Assembly: GCA_030533385.1 (NCBI GenBank) | Contig: JAUNJG010000002.1 | Span: 1 to 64,000, forward strand | From: Eubacteriales bacterium | GTDB lineage: Bacteria; Bacillota; Clostridia; Lachnospirales; Lachnospiraceae | Reading direction: 5' to 3' | DNA length: 64,000 nucleotides | Part shown: one piece after another, positions 42,193 through 51,560 of the stretch | How the letters are laid out: every line of letters starts with the position of its first letter | Position numbering within the stretch: position 1 is the stretch's first letter | Made by a program: the position numbers and the translations under genes | The notes under the pieces: model-generated | What the model was told of the DNA's origin: nothing | The model's database searches: none | What the model saw: only the letters and a program-made list of their open reading frames with translations

Positions 42193-43776
42193 ATGATTGA
42201 AGAAATAAAAAAAAGACGTACCTTTGCCATCATTTCCCATCCCGATGCGGGAAAGACCACATTGACGGAGAAGTTTTTATTATATGGAGGAGCTATTAAC
42301 CAGGCCGGGTCCGTCAAGGGAAAGGCAACGGCGAAGCACGCCGTTTCCGACTGGATGGATATTGAGAAGGAACGAGGAATTTCCGTTACTTCCTCGGTGC
42401 TTCAGTTTGAATTTGGAGGCTGCTGTATCAATATTTTGGACACGCCGGGACATCAGGATTTCTCTGAGGACACTTACCGGACTTTGATGGCGGCGGATTC
42501 TGCCGTCATGGTCATTGATGCATCCAAGGGAGTGGAGGCTCAGACGAGGAAGCTGTTTAAGGTGTGTGCCATGCGGCATATTCCGATTTTTACATTCATC
42601 AACAAAATGGACAGGGAGGCGAGAGATACCTATGATCTTCTTGATGAGATTGAAAAAGAGCTGGGGATTCCGACTTGTCCGGTGAACTGGCCCATCGGGT
42701 CCGGAAAACAGTTCGCGGGAGTGTATGATCGGAGTCATAAAAAAATTGAACTGTTTGAAGATACGATGAAGGGAACCCGTGTGGGAACCACGAAGGAGAT
42801 TGGTCTGGATGACCCGCAGGTGACTTCCTATGTGTCGGAAGATGCTCTGGAACTGCTGAGGGAAGAGATTGAGCTTCTGGACGGAGCCAGTGCGGAGTTT
42901 GATCAGGAGGAAGTCGATGCCGGAAGGTTATCTCCGATATTTTTTGGTTCGGCGCTGATGAATTTTGGTGTGGAAACCTTCTTAAATCATTTCCTGGCGA
43001 TGACCACGCCGCCTTTGCCGAGGATGTCTGATCAGGGACTCATTGATCCGATGAAAGAAGAAGATTTTTCTGCGTTCGTCTTTAAGATTCAGGCCAACAT
43101 GAATAAAGCGCACAGAGATAGAATCGCTTTTATGCGCATTTGTTCGGGAGAGTTTGAGGCGGGCATGGATGCCTTTCATGTGCAGGGAGGGAAGAAGGTT
43201 CGTCTCGCCCAGCCGCAGCAGATGATGGCCAGTGAGCGAAAGATGATAGAGAAGGCTTATGGCGGCGACATCATCGGTATTTTTGATCCTGGCATTTTCG
43301 CCATCGGCGATACGATTACGGTATCTGATAAAAAATTTGCCTATGAAGGCATTCCGACCTTCGCGCCGGAACATTTTGCCAGGGTTCGCCAGGTCAACAC
43401 CATGAAACGGAAACAGTTCATCAAAGGAATCAGTCAGATTGCCCAGGAAGGAGCCATACAGATTTTTCAGGAGTTTAACACCGGCATGGAAGAAATCATT
43501 GTAGGCGTGGTGGGAACTTTGCAGTTTGATGTGTTGGAATACCGTCTGAAAAATGAGTACAATGTGGATATCATTTTGGAGAATCTTCCTTACGAATATA
43601 TTCGCTGGATTGAAAATACGGACATCGATTTGGAGGAGTTGAGAGGAACTTCCGACATGAAAAAAATCAAAGATTTGAAAGGACGCCCTCTGTTATTGTT
43701 TATTAATAGCTGGAGCATTGGAATGACGCTGGAGAGAAACGAAGGGCTGGAACTGTCTGAGTTTGGGCGCTCCTAA
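42193..43776 (+). CDS. prfC: Peptide chain release factor 3
   Basis: 527-aa translational GTPase that recycles RF1/RF2 from ribosomes after termination. G motifs: SHPDAGKTTLTEK (G1), the switch region SDWMDIEKERGISVTSS, DTPGHQDFSEDTYR (G3), INKMDREARD (G4). The length and the C-terminal RF3 domains (IGMTLERNEGLELSEFG at the end) distinguish it from EF-G and TypA. AGGAG 8 bp before the ATG. Single gene. Confidence 0.96.
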   Translation: MIEEIKKRRTFAIISHPDAGKTTLTEKFLLYGGAINQAGSVKGKATAKHAVSDWMDIEKERGISVTSSVLQFEFGGCCINILDTPGHQDFSEDTYRTLMAADSAVMVIDASKGVEAQTRKLFKVCAMRHIPIFTFINKMDREARDTYDLLDEIEKELGIPTCPVNWPIGSGKQFAGVYDRSHKKIELFEDTMKGTRVGTTKEIGLDDPQVTSYVSEDALELLREEIELLDGASAEFDQEEVDAGRLSPIFFGSALMNFGVETFLNHFLAMTTPPLPRMSDQGLIDPMKEEDFSAFVFKIQANMNKAHRDRIAFMRICSGEFEAGMDAFHVQGGKKVRLAQPQQMMASERKMIEKAYGGDIIGIFDPGIFAIGDTITVSDKKFAYEGIPTFAPEHFARVRQVNTMKRKQFIKGISQIAQEGAIQIFQEFNTGMEEIIVGVVGTLQFDVLEYRLKNEYNVDIILENLPYEYIRWIENTDIDLEELRGTSDMKKIKDLKGRPLLLFINSWSIGMTLERNEGLELSEFGRS

Positions 43777-43839
43777 AGAAAGTATGAAGATAAATGAAGA
43801 GACAATGGATTTTTGTGATGCAGAATAGGAGGAAGGAAA

Positions 43840-44457
43840 ATGAAAGTATTGATGATTAACGGAAGCCCTCATGCCAACGGAAATACCGCCGTTGCACTGA
43901 ATGAAATGAAAACGGTGTTTGAGGCAAACGGCATAGAAGCGGAGATTGTTCAGGTGGGCAACAAGGCGATCCGGGGCTGCATTGCCTGTGGAGCCTGTGC
44001 GAAAAAAGGAGAGTGTGTCTTTGAGGATGAAGTGAATATGCTGGCAAAGAAATTTGAGGAGGCCGACGGTCTCGTGGTAGGAAGTCCGGTGTATTATGCT
44101 TCTGCCAATGCGACGCTGGTGGCCTGTCTTGACCGCCTGTTCCACAGTACTTCCTTTGATAAGACGATGAAGGTGGGGGCTGCCGTAGTGGCGGCCAGAA
44201 GAGGAGGACTGAGTGCTGCTTATGATGAGTTAAATAAATATTTTACCATCTCCGGTATGCCCGTGGCGGCGGGACAGTACTGGAACAGCATCCACGGTGC
44301 GGCGGCGGGAGAAGCTGCCAGAGATGAGGAAGGGCTGCAAATTATGAGGACGCTGGCTTCCAATATGTCTTTCCTCATAAAAAGCATTGCCCTCGGAAAA
44401 GAAAAGTACGGTTTGCCGGAAAAAGAAACTCCGGTACACACGAACTATATTCGATAA
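43840..44457 (+). CDS. NAD(P)H-dependent FMN reductase / iron-sulfur-flavoprotein-like
   Basis: 205 aa with a flavodoxin-like fold: phosphate-binding loop INGSPHANGNT (residues 6-16), the Cys cluster CIACGACAKKGEC (near 47-59), and GSPVYYASANATL (near 80-92). The Cys spacing is like that of NAD(P)H-dependent FMN reductases and Isf-type proteins, some of which hold a [4Fe-4S] cluster. It probably transfers electrons or reduces quinones or nitro compounds. GGAGGAAGG precedes the ATG. Confidence 0.85.
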   Translation: MKVLMINGSPHANGNTAVALNEMKTVFEANGIEAEIVQVGNKAIRGCIACGACAKKGECVFEDEVNMLAKKFEEADGLVVGSPVYYASANATLVACLDRLFHSTSFDKTMKVGAAVVAARRGGLSAAYDELNKYFTISGMPVAAGQYWNSIHGAAAGEAARDEEGLQIMRTLASNMSFLIKSIALGKEKYGLPEKETPVHTNYIR

Positions 44458-44622
44458 AAGAAAGGAAAGTTTCGTGACGACGTTGAGCGTCAGATGTAGG
44501 TTCTTCGCTGTAAATGTAATATTTTCTCATGAAGGGGAATGTGGTAGCCGTACTGCGGAGAATCAGAAAGTATAATTATTTATAAAATCTATAAATGCAT
44601 CCTGTCTATAAAAGTAATCAAT

Positions 44623-44651
44623 TTTACCTCGATGATTTCCTTTGATACAAT
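44623..44651 (+). promoter_or_regulatory. Promoter of the double-cubane cluster protein operon
   Basis: TTTACC (44623-44628) and TACAAT (44646-44651) are 17 bp apart. The predicted transcript would start near 44658, right before the structured leader. 44458-44622 shows no gene. Confidence 0.55.
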
Positions 44652-44661
44652 AAACAATAGA

Positions 44662-44760
44662 AGCGTTCTCCGTCCCGGGTGATGCCGGGGTCATGCTCTG
44701 TTTTTTCGGATGATGGCTGAAAGGAGAGACCGGCGTACCGAACGCCGGGGATGGAGAAGA
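44662..44760 (+). promoter_or_regulatory. Structured 5' leader RNA of unknown class
   Basis: TTCTCCGTCCC (44666-44676) pairs with GGGATGGAGAA (44748-44758), an 11-bp closing stem with one G-U. Inside is a second stem, CCGGCG (44730-44735) with CGCCGG (44743-44748), sharing its last base with the first. CCCGG/CCGGG (44674-44690) offers an alternative to the closing stem. The layout resembles a riboswitch or protein-binding leader, but the conserved cores of the common classes (TPP, SAM, cobalamin, FMN, glycine, T-box, c-di-GMP) were not seen. Confidence 0.4.
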
Positions 44761-44792
44761 TAAAAATCTTTGTGAAAAAAGGAGTACAAGCG

Positions 44793-45935
44793 ATGGAATT
44801 AAGAAAAAACTTGCCGGAAATATTCGAGGAGTTTGCCGAGGGAAGACAGAATGCATTTTTAAATGTGAAGAAGATCAAAGATGCCGATAAGCCGGTCATC
44901 GGAATTTTTTGTACTTATTTTCCGCAGGAATTGGCCGTTGCCATGGATGCGGCAGTGGTTTCTCTTTGCGCCACCTCCGATGAGACCATCCCGGCGGCGG
45001 AGCAGGATCTTCCAAAAAACCTCTGTCCGCTGATTAAATCCAGCTACGGTTTTGGAAAGACAGACAAATGTCCGTTTTTCTATTTCTCAGACATCGTGGT
45101 AGGAGAGACGACCTGTGACGGCAAAAAGAAAATGTATGAGTATATGGCGGAGTTTAAGCCGGTTCACATCATGGAACTGCCAAACAGAGTCAGTGAAGAT
45201 GGCATTACTTTATATAGAAATGAAATTATCCGCATGAAAGAAAAACTGGAAGAAGTTTTTGGTATCACAATTACGGAAGAGGACATCCGCCGGGGAATCC
45301 GGGTAAAAAATGCGGAGAGGGACGCCCTGAAAAGATTTTATTCTGTCATGAAGGCTGACCCGGCTCCGATCACCGGAACAGATTTGTTAAATGCCATGCT
45401 GGGAACGACTTTCCATTTTAACAGGGAGGAGATCCCGGCTCAGATGGATGCGCTTGTGGAGAAAATCAAAGCCGAGGGTACCAAAGGAGAAAAGAAACCT
45501 CGTATCATGCTTACGGGATGTCCGACGGGCGGCGCTACCATGAAGGTGGTCAAAGCCATTGAGGACAGCGGGGCGTCCGTTGTCTGTTTTGAAAATTGCA
45601 GCGGCGCAAAGGCCGTGGAAGAAAATGTGGATGAATCCAATCCGGATGTTTATGATGCACTGGCAAGAAAATATATCAACATCGGCTGCTCCTGCATGTC
45701 TCCGAATGACAACCGAATCAAGCTAATGGGAGAGATGATTGATGAGTACCGGGTGGACGGAGTCATTGACATGGAATTGCAGGCGTGCCACACTTATGCC
45801 GTGGAAGGTCTTAGAATCAAGCGTTTCGTAAATGGAGAGAAAGGGATTCCGTATATGCAGCTGGAGACCGATTATTCTCAGGCGGATGTGGGACAGTTGA
45901 CAACGAGAGTGGCAGCCTTTGTGGAAATGCTGTAA
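44793..45935 (+). CDS. Double-cubane cluster protein, 2-hydroxyacyl-CoA-dehydratase (HgdB-like) family
   Basis: 380 aa. Cysteines in the family pattern include KNLCPLIKSSYGFG, KCPFFYFSDIVVGETTCDGK (ligands for the iron-sulfur cluster), TGCPTGG, CFENCSGAK and INIGCSCMSPN. The single-subunit form next to its own activase is the YjiM type, for which a double-cubane [8Fe-9S] cluster is known. Related proteins carry out difficult ATP-driven reductions; the natural substrate is unsettled. AAAGGAG 8 bp before ATG 44793 sets the start. Preceded by a structured leader. Confidence 0.88.
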   Translation: MELRKNLPEIFEEFAEGRQNAFLNVKKIKDADKPVIGIFCTYFPQELAVAMDAAVVSLCATSDETIPAAEQDLPKNLCPLIKSSYGFGKTDKCPFFYFSDIVVGETTCDGKKKMYEYMAEFKPVHIMELPNRVSEDGITLYRNEIIRMKEKLEEVFGITITEEDIRRGIRVKNAERDALKRFYSVMKADPAPITGTDLLNAMLGTTFHFNREEIPAQMDALVEKIKAEGTKGEKKPRIMLTGCPTGGATMKVVKAIEDSGASVVCFENCSGAKAVEENVDESNPDVYDALARKYINIGCSCMSPNDNRIKLMGEMIDEYRVDGVIDMELQACHTYAVEGLRIKRFVNGEKGIPYMQLETDYSQADVGQLTTRVAAFVEML

Positions 45936-45946
45936 GAGGAAACGAA

Positions 45947-46720
45947 ATGTATTATGTTGGAATTGACATCGGTTCTACTGCGTCAAAAGTCTATACTCTG
46001 GGAGAAAAAGAATTTTATTTTGTGCAGCCTACCGGGTGGAGCAGCAAAGAGACAGCACGAAAAATTCAGGAAAAGCTGAAAGAGAACGGTGTGGATGTGG
46101 GTGCGGAAGATGTCTTTGTCATTGCCACCGGTTATGGAAGGGTATCTGTAGATTATGCAGACAAAACCATAACAGAGATTACCTGCCACGGAAGAGGCGG
46201 CAGAGAGCTGTTTGGCGGCGATTGCAGTGTGATTGACGTGGGAGGACAGGATACGAAGGTTATTGTAGTAGAAAATGGGGCGGTGTCTGATTTCTTGATG
46301 AACGATAAGTGTTCCGCAGGCACAGGAAAATTTCTGGAAATCATGGCAAACCGCATGGGAGTGACTCTGGAGGAGCTGTTTTTGTTGGCGGAGGAAGGAA
46401 CGATACTTCCAATCAGCTCCCTGTGTACCGTCTTTGCCGAATCAGAAGTCATCAGCTATATCGGGGAGGGACAGCCGAGAGAAAATATTGCAGCGGGCAT
46501 TGTGGATTCCGTCGCAAATAAAGTGGCGCAGCTTGCGCAGAAAAAAAGGATCGGTTCTCAGGTCATCCTGACGGGAGGGCTAAGCTTCAGCCCTTATTTC
46601 ACCAGAATTCTGGGAGAAAAGTTGCAGGTTTCCCTCGTTGCCCTGGAAAAAGGACGATATGCGGGGGCCTATGGGGCGGCACTTCTCGGGCGGGAGAGAA
46701 ACATGAAAAAGAGAGCGTGA
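45947..46720 (+). CDS. ATP-dependent activase (HgdC / YjiL-like reductase)
   Basis: 257 aa of the acetate-kinase/Hsp70-like ATPase fold. Phosphate 1 motif GIDIGSTASKV, phosphate 2 IDVGGQDTKV, the [4Fe-4S] ligands at the homodimer interface in NDKCSAGTGKFLE and SLCTVFAESE, and ILTGGLSFSPYF near the C-terminus. It transfers electrons to the partner cluster protein, driven by ATP hydrolysis. It starts 11 bp after that gene, with AAGAGGAAACG as the ribosome binding site. Confidence 0.92.
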   Translation: MYYVGIDIGSTASKVYTLGEKEFYFVQPTGWSSKETARKIQEKLKENGVDVGAEDVFVIATGYGRVSVDYADKTITEITCHGRGGRELFGGDCSVIDVGGQDTKVIVVENGAVSDFLMNDKCSAGTGKFLEIMANRMGVTLEELFLLAEEGTILPISSLCTVFAESEVISYIGEGQPRENIAAGIVDSVANKVAQLAQKKRIGSQVILTGGLSFSPYFTRILGEKLQVSLVALEKGRYAGAYGAALLGRERNMKKRA

Positions 46721-47104
46721 GAATGTCGAAGAAGGAGGAACAGATACTGTTTTTTGATGTCTGTAAATAAGAATTCGCAGACCAGAATTTACAAATATTT
46801 TTCCCAAAAACCGGATAAAATTTACAAAACTTCGCTATAATATGCTGGAGACGTGACGGCAGTTTGGCCGCATTCCGGGCGAATAAGACAGGTTGTGACA
46901 GCATGAATTTGTCTGTTGCAAAAGATGTGGGTGGAGCAGGCTGCAGAGGGGATCAATATCTCCGATAGGTGCTTTGCCCGTGGCCGGGAGAGCTGGTTGG
47001 ACTGCCATAAAACGCAGGTAAAGAAATAAGCCGGAAAGCAACTGACAAATGCTCGCCGCAAAGGGGGGCCTTTTTAATAAGGTAAGCGGAAAGAAGGGGA
47101 AAGG
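46721..47104 (+). other. 384-bp intergenic region, no gene recognised
   Basis: An isolated TATAAT at 46837-46842 without a good -35 could start a leader of about 260 nt for the alarmone synthetase. The last part has CCGC...GCGG around CCTTTTTAATAAGG (about 47056-47089). The middle is more G+C-rich and purine-rich, but no open frame with a ribosome binding site and no known RNA family were found. Confidence 0.35.
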
Positions 47105-47737
47105 GTGGTAAAAGAAGCAGGATGCGAGGAAGAGGTTAAGCGGTTAAAGAAAGAACTGAAGGAATATGGATTCAAACAGCTTTACTCAGAGGTTATCCGG
47201 GATATGATACCGGAAATCAATGAGATAGGCGGCCGATTATCAAAAAAATATGGCAGGCCGGTGATGGATAATATCTCCTGGCGGGTGAAATCGCCGGAGA
47301 GCATTGCGAAAAAGCTTTTGAGGAAGGGAAAGACCGTCTCTGCGGAAAATGCACTGGAGACTTTGAATGATTTGGCGGGAATCCGCATCGTATGCTCTTT
47401 TCAGGATGATGTATTCAGAATGTCAAGGGCGATTCAGAAAATTCCGGGATTCACGGTGGTGAAGGTGAAAAACTATATCATCAAGCCGAAAGCCAGCGGC
47501 TACAGGAGCATTCACATTATAGGGGAAGTTCTGTACGGGGAAGAGACGGTTCGCATAGAAGTGCAGGTGCGCTCAGTGGCAATGAATTACTGGGCGATTC
47601 TGGACCACCAGCTGTGTTATAAAAACGATAATAAAGAATCAGAGAAACTCAGGAAAGAATTAAGGGACTGCGCCATTGCCATCGCAAATATCGACAAACA
47701 GTTTCTGAAACTTAGAAGACAAATCGAAAGAATATAA
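47105..47737 (+). CDS. Small alarmone synthetase (RelQ/YjbM-like (p)ppGpp synthetase)
   Basis: 210 aa, a stand-alone RelA/SpoT synthetase domain. Visible motifs: SWRVKSPESIAKKLLRKG (ATP site), LNDLAGIRIVCSF with the catalytic-region Asp (near 90-100), NYIIKPKASGYRSIHII (GTP-binding G-loop), and EVQVRSVAMNYWAILDHQL. There is no hydrolase HD domain and no TGS/ACT regulatory part, so it only makes (p)ppGpp. The start is a GTG with GAAGGGGAAAG upstream. A C-terminal helix (KQFLKLRRQIERI) may mediate tetramer formation. Confidence 0.9.
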   Translation: MVKEAGCEEEVKRLKKELKEYGFKQLYSEVIRDMIPEINEIGGRLSKKYGRPVMDNISWRVKSPESIAKKLLRKGKTVSAENALETLNDLAGIRIVCSFQDDVFRMSRAIQKIPGFTVVKVKNYIIKPKASGYRSIHIIGEVLYGEETVRIEVQVRSVAMNYWAILDHQLCYKNDNKESEKLRKELRDCAIAIANIDKQFLKLRRQIERI

Positions 47738-47792
47738 AGAATCCGAAACACGGTTCTCTGGCTGGGAAAGACGTGTTCGGGTTCTTTTTTTT
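47737..47792 (+). terminator. Terminator after the alarmone synthetase
   Basis: AAGAATCCGAAACACG pairs with CGTGTTCGGGTTCTT and is followed by TTTTTTT. Confidence 0.8.
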
Positions 47793-47954
47793 ATGCATAT
47801 TTCGGCATTGGCGTCAGCATTTGGAAATTCAGGGGACAGAATATGGATGGCATTTGATAAGATGACAGTCAGATTGCAAGATATCGCAGTGCAAAAACGA
47901 AGAATGAATGAGAGGCTTGGAATGTGAGATATCATACATAAACTTTTCATGGAT

Positions 47955-47984
47955 TTTACATTAGTTCGGTTTCGGACTTTACAT
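47955..47984 (+). promoter_or_regulatory. Pho-box-like direct repeats upstream of pstS
   Basis: TTTACAT occurs at 47955-47961 and 47978-47984, about two helical turns apart. The same word recurs four times before the Na/Pi cotransporter gene. Gram-positive PhoP binds tandem TT(A/T)ACA-like repeats with an 11-bp period, so this is a likely PhoP site. The 118-bp leader that follows ends in an unusual GAAAAA-repeat purine tract (48056-48095) before pstS. Confidence 0.6.
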
Positions 47985-48101
47985 AGAAGGATTAATCTAT
48001 GAAAGTAACACAGAAAAATACTTTATAAAGTCGAAATGTGTAAGTACAAAAAGTAAGAAAAGAAAAAGAAAAAGAAAAAGAAGAAGGAAGGAAAAATAGT
48101 T

Positions 48102-48983
48102 ATGAAAAAGTTTTTGGGAACAGCGTTGGCAGTGGTATTATCTATGACTTGCCTGGTAGGCTGCGGTGGAGGAAACAGCCCTGAAGGAGGAAGTGCAGAC
48201 GCAGAAATTACAGTATTATCCAGAGAGGACGGTTCCGGAACAAGAGGAGCGTTCATCGAGTTGTTCGGGATTGAAGAAAAAGACGAAAACGGTGAAAAGA
48301 TAGATAGAACTACGGCGAGCGCCGGCATCACCAACAGCACATCCGTCATGATGTCCTCTGTTGCCAATGATGTCAATGCTATTGGATACATTTCCCTTGG
48401 CTCTTTAAATGACACGGTAAAGGCAGTAAAGATTGATGGTGCAGAGCCATCTGTAGAGAACGTAACCAACGGAAGCTACGGTGTGGTAAGACCGTTTAAT
48501 ATCGTGGTAAAAGAGGGTGAGATGTCCCCGGTTGCCAATGATTTCATCAGCTACATCATGAGTGCAGATGGACAGGCAGTAGTGGAAGAAACCGGATATA
48601 TTCCAGTTTCTGATCAGGCGGCCTTCACTTCTGATAACTCCGAAGGTAAGGTAGTCGTTGGTGGTTCTTCTTCCGTATCTCCGGTTATGGAAAAATTAGC
48701 GGAAGCGTACATGGGAGTGAATCCGAATGCGGACATTGAGTTACAGACGACAGACAGTACTACCGGAGTATCTTCCACAGTAGAAGGAAGCTATGACATC
48801 GGTATGGCTTCCAGAGAGTTAAAGGACGAAGAACAGTCTCAGGGTGTGACAGCCATGGTTATCGCACAGGATGGTATCGCAGTGGTTGTAAACAATGAGA
48901 ACGGAGTGGAAGATTTAACTTCTGATCAGGTGAAAAGCATCTTTACAGGTGAGACTACCACATGGGGAGAAGTTACAGAATAA
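48102..48983 (+). CDS. pstS: Phosphate-binding lipoprotein PstS, circularly permuted
   Basis: 293-aa extracellular lipoprotein that captures phosphate for PstCAB. The signal peptide ends in a lipobox (MTCLVGC, Cys21). Compared with the usual PstS, the order of the two halves is swapped: LSREDGSGTRGAFIEL, NAIGYISLGSL and VEETGYIPVS come first (residues about 38-170), while the normally N-terminal GGSSSVSPVMEKLAEAY, SYDIGMASRELKDEE and VKSIFTGETTTWGEV come last (about 185-293). Phosphate-contact motifs of both lobes are kept. It heads the pst operon behind Pho-box-like repeats. Confidence 0.93.
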   Translation: MKKFLGTALAVVLSMTCLVGCGGGNSPEGGSADAEITVLSREDGSGTRGAFIELFGIEEKDENGEKIDRTTASAGITNSTSVMMSSVANDVNAIGYISLGSLNDTVKAVKIDGAEPSVENVTNGSYGVVRPFNIVVKEGEMSPVANDFISYIMSADGQAVVEETGYIPVSDQAAFTSDNSEGKVVVGGSSSVSPVMEKLAEAYMGVNPNADIELQTTDSTTGVSSTVEGSYDIGMASRELKDEEQSQGVTAMVIAQDGIAVVVNNENGVEDLTSDQVKSIFTGETTTWGEVTE

Positions 48984-48996
48984 GGAGTGCTGACAC

Positions 48997-49851
48997 ATGG
49001 CAAAATATAAAGAAAAAGTGATGGAGATAGTCTTTCTCCTGGCAGCCTGTGTCTCAATTCTTGCGGTGGCTTTGATTTGTGCGTTTCTGTTTGCAAACGG
49101 AGTTCCGGCCATGAAGGAAATCGGCTTTGCCGATTTCCTCCTGGGAAAGGAATGGAGACCGGGAAATGATATATATGGAATCTTCCCGATGATTTTAGGA
49201 AGTATCTATGTGACAGCGGGAGCAATTGTCATCGGTGTTCCGGTTGGACTTCTGACGGCAGTGTTTATGGCAAAGTATTGTCCGGCAGGTCTTTATAAAG
49301 TGATCAAACCGGGCGTGGAGCTTCTGGCGGGTATTCCGTCTGTTGTATACGGTTTCTTTGGTATGGTGGTTATCGTACCGTTCATTCGCGGTTATATCGG
49401 TGGGAACGGAAGCAGTATTTTATCAGCTTCTGTCCTTCTTGGCTTGATGATTCTTCCTACTATCATCAGCCAGTCAGAAGCATCTATTCGGGCGGTGCCG
49501 GAAAGTTATTATGAAGGTTCCCTGGCTCTGGGGGCAACCCATGAGAGAAGTGTCTTCTGTGCAGTGTTGCCGGCAGCGAAATCTGGTATTTTGGCAGGTA
49601 TTATTCTCGGCGTGGGCAGAGCCATCGGAGAGACCATGGCTGTGATCATGGTGGCAGGTAACCAGGCTGTGATGCCGCAGGGTATTTTAAAAGGAATCCG
49701 CACGCTGACCGCCAACATCGTTTTGGAAATGGGATATGCACAGGGACTTCACAGAGAGGCTCTTATCGCCACCGGCGTTGTGCTTTTCGTGTTTATTCTT
49801 ATCATTAATATATCATTTTCCGTTGTGAAGATGAGGGGAGAAAGGAACTGA
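48997..49851 (+). CDS. pstC: Phosphate ABC transporter permease PstC
   Basis: 284 aa, six membrane segments. The conserved ABC-permease EAA-type loop is visible as YYEGSLALGATHERSVFCAV (near 170-190), and GIPSVVYGFFGMVVIVPF is typical of PstC. It pairs with PstA to form the channel. It starts 13 bp after pstS and ends 2 bp before pstA, consistent with one operon. Confidence 0.95.
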   Translation: MAKYKEKVMEIVFLLAACVSILAVALICAFLFANGVPAMKEIGFADFLLGKEWRPGNDIYGIFPMILGSIYVTAGAIVIGVPVGLLTAVFMAKYCPAGLYKVIKPGVELLAGIPSVVYGFFGMVVIVPFIRGYIGGNGSSILSASVLLGLMILPTIISQSEASIRAVPESYYEGSLALGATHERSVFCAVLPAAKSGILAGIILGVGRAIGETMAVIMVAGNQAVMPQGILKGIRTLTANIVLEMGYAQGLHREALIATGVVLFVFILIINISFSVVKMRGERN

Positions 49852-49853
49852 TT

Positions 49854-50771
49854 ATGGTGGCATCTGAAAAGATTGAAAATACGAAAGAGATAAATGTTGA
49901 AAATATTCCGGCGATGAACACGCAGACTTGGAAAGAACGTCTTGCCTCTTACAAGAGGACGCCGGGTTCCCTGGCCGTCATGGTGATGGTTCTTCTGGCG
50001 TCATGTATTACAATTGCAGCCCTGTTATTTCTTCTTATATATATTCTCGCCAATGGAATCCCATATCTGAATGCAGATTTGTTTTCCTGGACTTACACCT
50101 CAGAGAATGTGTCGGTTGTACCGGCATTGATAAATACAGTATTAATGGCTGGAATTTCCCTGCTTTTGGCTGTACCGTTTGGAATCGGTTCCGCCATTTA
50201 TCTGGTGGAATACGCTAAAAAGGGAAACAAGCTGGTGAAGCTGGTTCGCGTGACGGCAGAAACACTGACCGGTATCCCGTCCATTGTGTACGGTTTGTTC
50301 GGTATGCTTTTTTTCGTCACGGCACTTCATTGGAAATTCTCCATTCTTGCAGGTGGATGTACGCTGGCGATTATGGTTCTGCCGATTATTCTGCGTACGA
50401 CGGAAGAAGCTTTGATAGCAGTTCCGGATTCTTTCAGAGAGGGAAGTTTCGGGCTGGGAGCAGGAAAACTTCGCACAATTTTTAAGATTATTTTGCCTTC
50501 GGCAGTTCCGGGCATCCTTTCCGGTATCATTCTGTCCACAGGACGTATCGTAGGAGAAACCGCAGCTTTGATTTATACTGCCGGTACCGTAGCAGCAATA
50601 CCAAAAGATTTGTTTTCATCAGGAAGAACTTTGGCGGTGCATATGTATGTGCTTTCCAACGAGGGACTTCATGTGAACCAGGCCTACGCAACGGCGGTGG
50701 TACTGCTTGTGCTTGTGATTTTAATCAATGCTTTATCTTCGTTTTTAGCAAAGAAGATTCAAAAGGTATGA
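49854..50771 (+). CDS. pstA: Phosphate ABC transporter permease PstA
   Basis: 305 aa. A cytoplasmic N-terminal extension of about 40 residues precedes six membrane segments. [16 protein letters not shown] and the EAA-like loop [20 protein letters not shown] identify the PstA partner. A GGAAC-type weak ribosome binding site and 2-bp spacing suggest coupling to pstC. Confidence 0.95.
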   Translation: MVASEKIENTKEINVENIPAMNTQTWKERLASYKRTPGSLAVMVMVLLASCITIAALLFLLIYILANGIPYLNADLFSWTYTSENVSVVPALINTVLMAGISLLLAVPFGIGSAIYLVEYAKKGNKLVKLVRVTAETLTGIPSIVYGLFGMLFFVTALHWKFSILAGGCTLAIMVLPIILRTTEEALIAVPDSFREGSFGLGAGKLRTIFKIILPSAVPGILSGIILSTGRIVGETAALIYTAGTVAAIPKDLFSSGRTLAVHMYVLSNEGLHVNQAYATAVVLLVLVILINALSSFLAKKIQKV

Positions 50772-50799
50772 TAGATACAGGAGATTTGGAAGGAGTATT

Positions 50800-51558
50800 A
50801 TGTTAAATACAACGAAAATGATGATTGAAGACCTGGACTTATATTATGGACAGTTTCATGCGTTAAAGGATCTGTCTTTAAAGATTTATGAAAATGAGAT
50901 TACCGCTTTTATTGGTCCGTCCGGCTGTGGAAAATCCACGTTGTTAAAGTCTTTGAACAGAATGAATGATTTAGTAGAAGGATGTAAAATTACCGGAAAA
51001 ATAACACTCGACAACCAGGATATTTATCGGGGAATGGATGTGAACCTGCTTCGTAAGAGAGTGGGTATGGTATTCCAGAAACCGAATCCGTTTCCGATGA
51101 GTGTATATGATAATGTGGCTTATGGCCCAAGAACCCACGGTGTGCGTTCCAAGGCGAAACTGGATGAGATTGTGGAGGATGCACTTCGCAAGGCCGCCAT
51201 TTGGGATGAGTTAAAAGATCGTCTGAAAAAAAGTGCTCTTGGGTTATCCGGCGGACAGCAACAAAGACTTTGCATTGCCCGCGCACTGGCGGTACAGCCG
51301 GAAGTGCTTTTGATGGATGAGCCGACATCAGCTCTCGACCCGATTTCTACGATTAAGATTGAGGAGCTGGCCATGGAGCTGAAAAAAGATTACACGATTG
51401 TCATGGTTACACATAACATGCAGCAGGCAACCCGTGTGTCGGACAAAACCGTATTTTTCCTTTTGGGAGAGATTGTGGAGTCAGGTAAGACAGATGAATT
51501 GTTCTCCATGCCAAAGGATAAGAGAACAGAGGATTATATTACAGGAAGGTTCGGTTGA
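50800..51558 (+). CDS. pstB: Phosphate ABC transporter ATP-binding protein
   Basis: 252 aa. Walker [20 protein letters not shown], the family-typical [21 protein letters not shown]-loop region, signature [15 protein letters not shown], Walker [13 protein letters not shown] and the switch His in VTHNMQQA. The PstB-specific NPFPMS string makes the phosphate assignment firm. Its stop is 2 bp before the phoU start. Confidence 0.97.
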   Translation: MLNTTKMMIEDLDLYYGQFHALKDLSLKIYENEITAFIGPSGCGKSTLLKSLNRMNDLVEGCKITGKITLDNQDIYRGMDVNLLRKRVGMVFQKPNPFPMSVYDNVAYGPRTHGVRSKAKLDEIVEDALRKAAIWDELKDRLKKSALGLSGGQQQRLCIARALAVQPEVLLMDEPTSALDPISTIKIEELAMELKKDYTIVMVTHNMQQATRVSDKTVFFLLGEIVESGKTDELFSMPKDKRTEDYITGRFG

Positions 51559-51560
51559 TT

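Noticed and set aside
46721..47104. Known riboswitch or 6S RNA in the gap before the alarmone synthetase
   Set aside because: CCGCAAAG and GGTAAGCGG fragments recall c-di-GMP riboswitches, but the order and the other core segments do not fit.
47105..47737. Bifunctional Rel enzyme
   Set aside because: Only the synthetase domain is present; there is no HD hydrolase, TGS or ACT domain.
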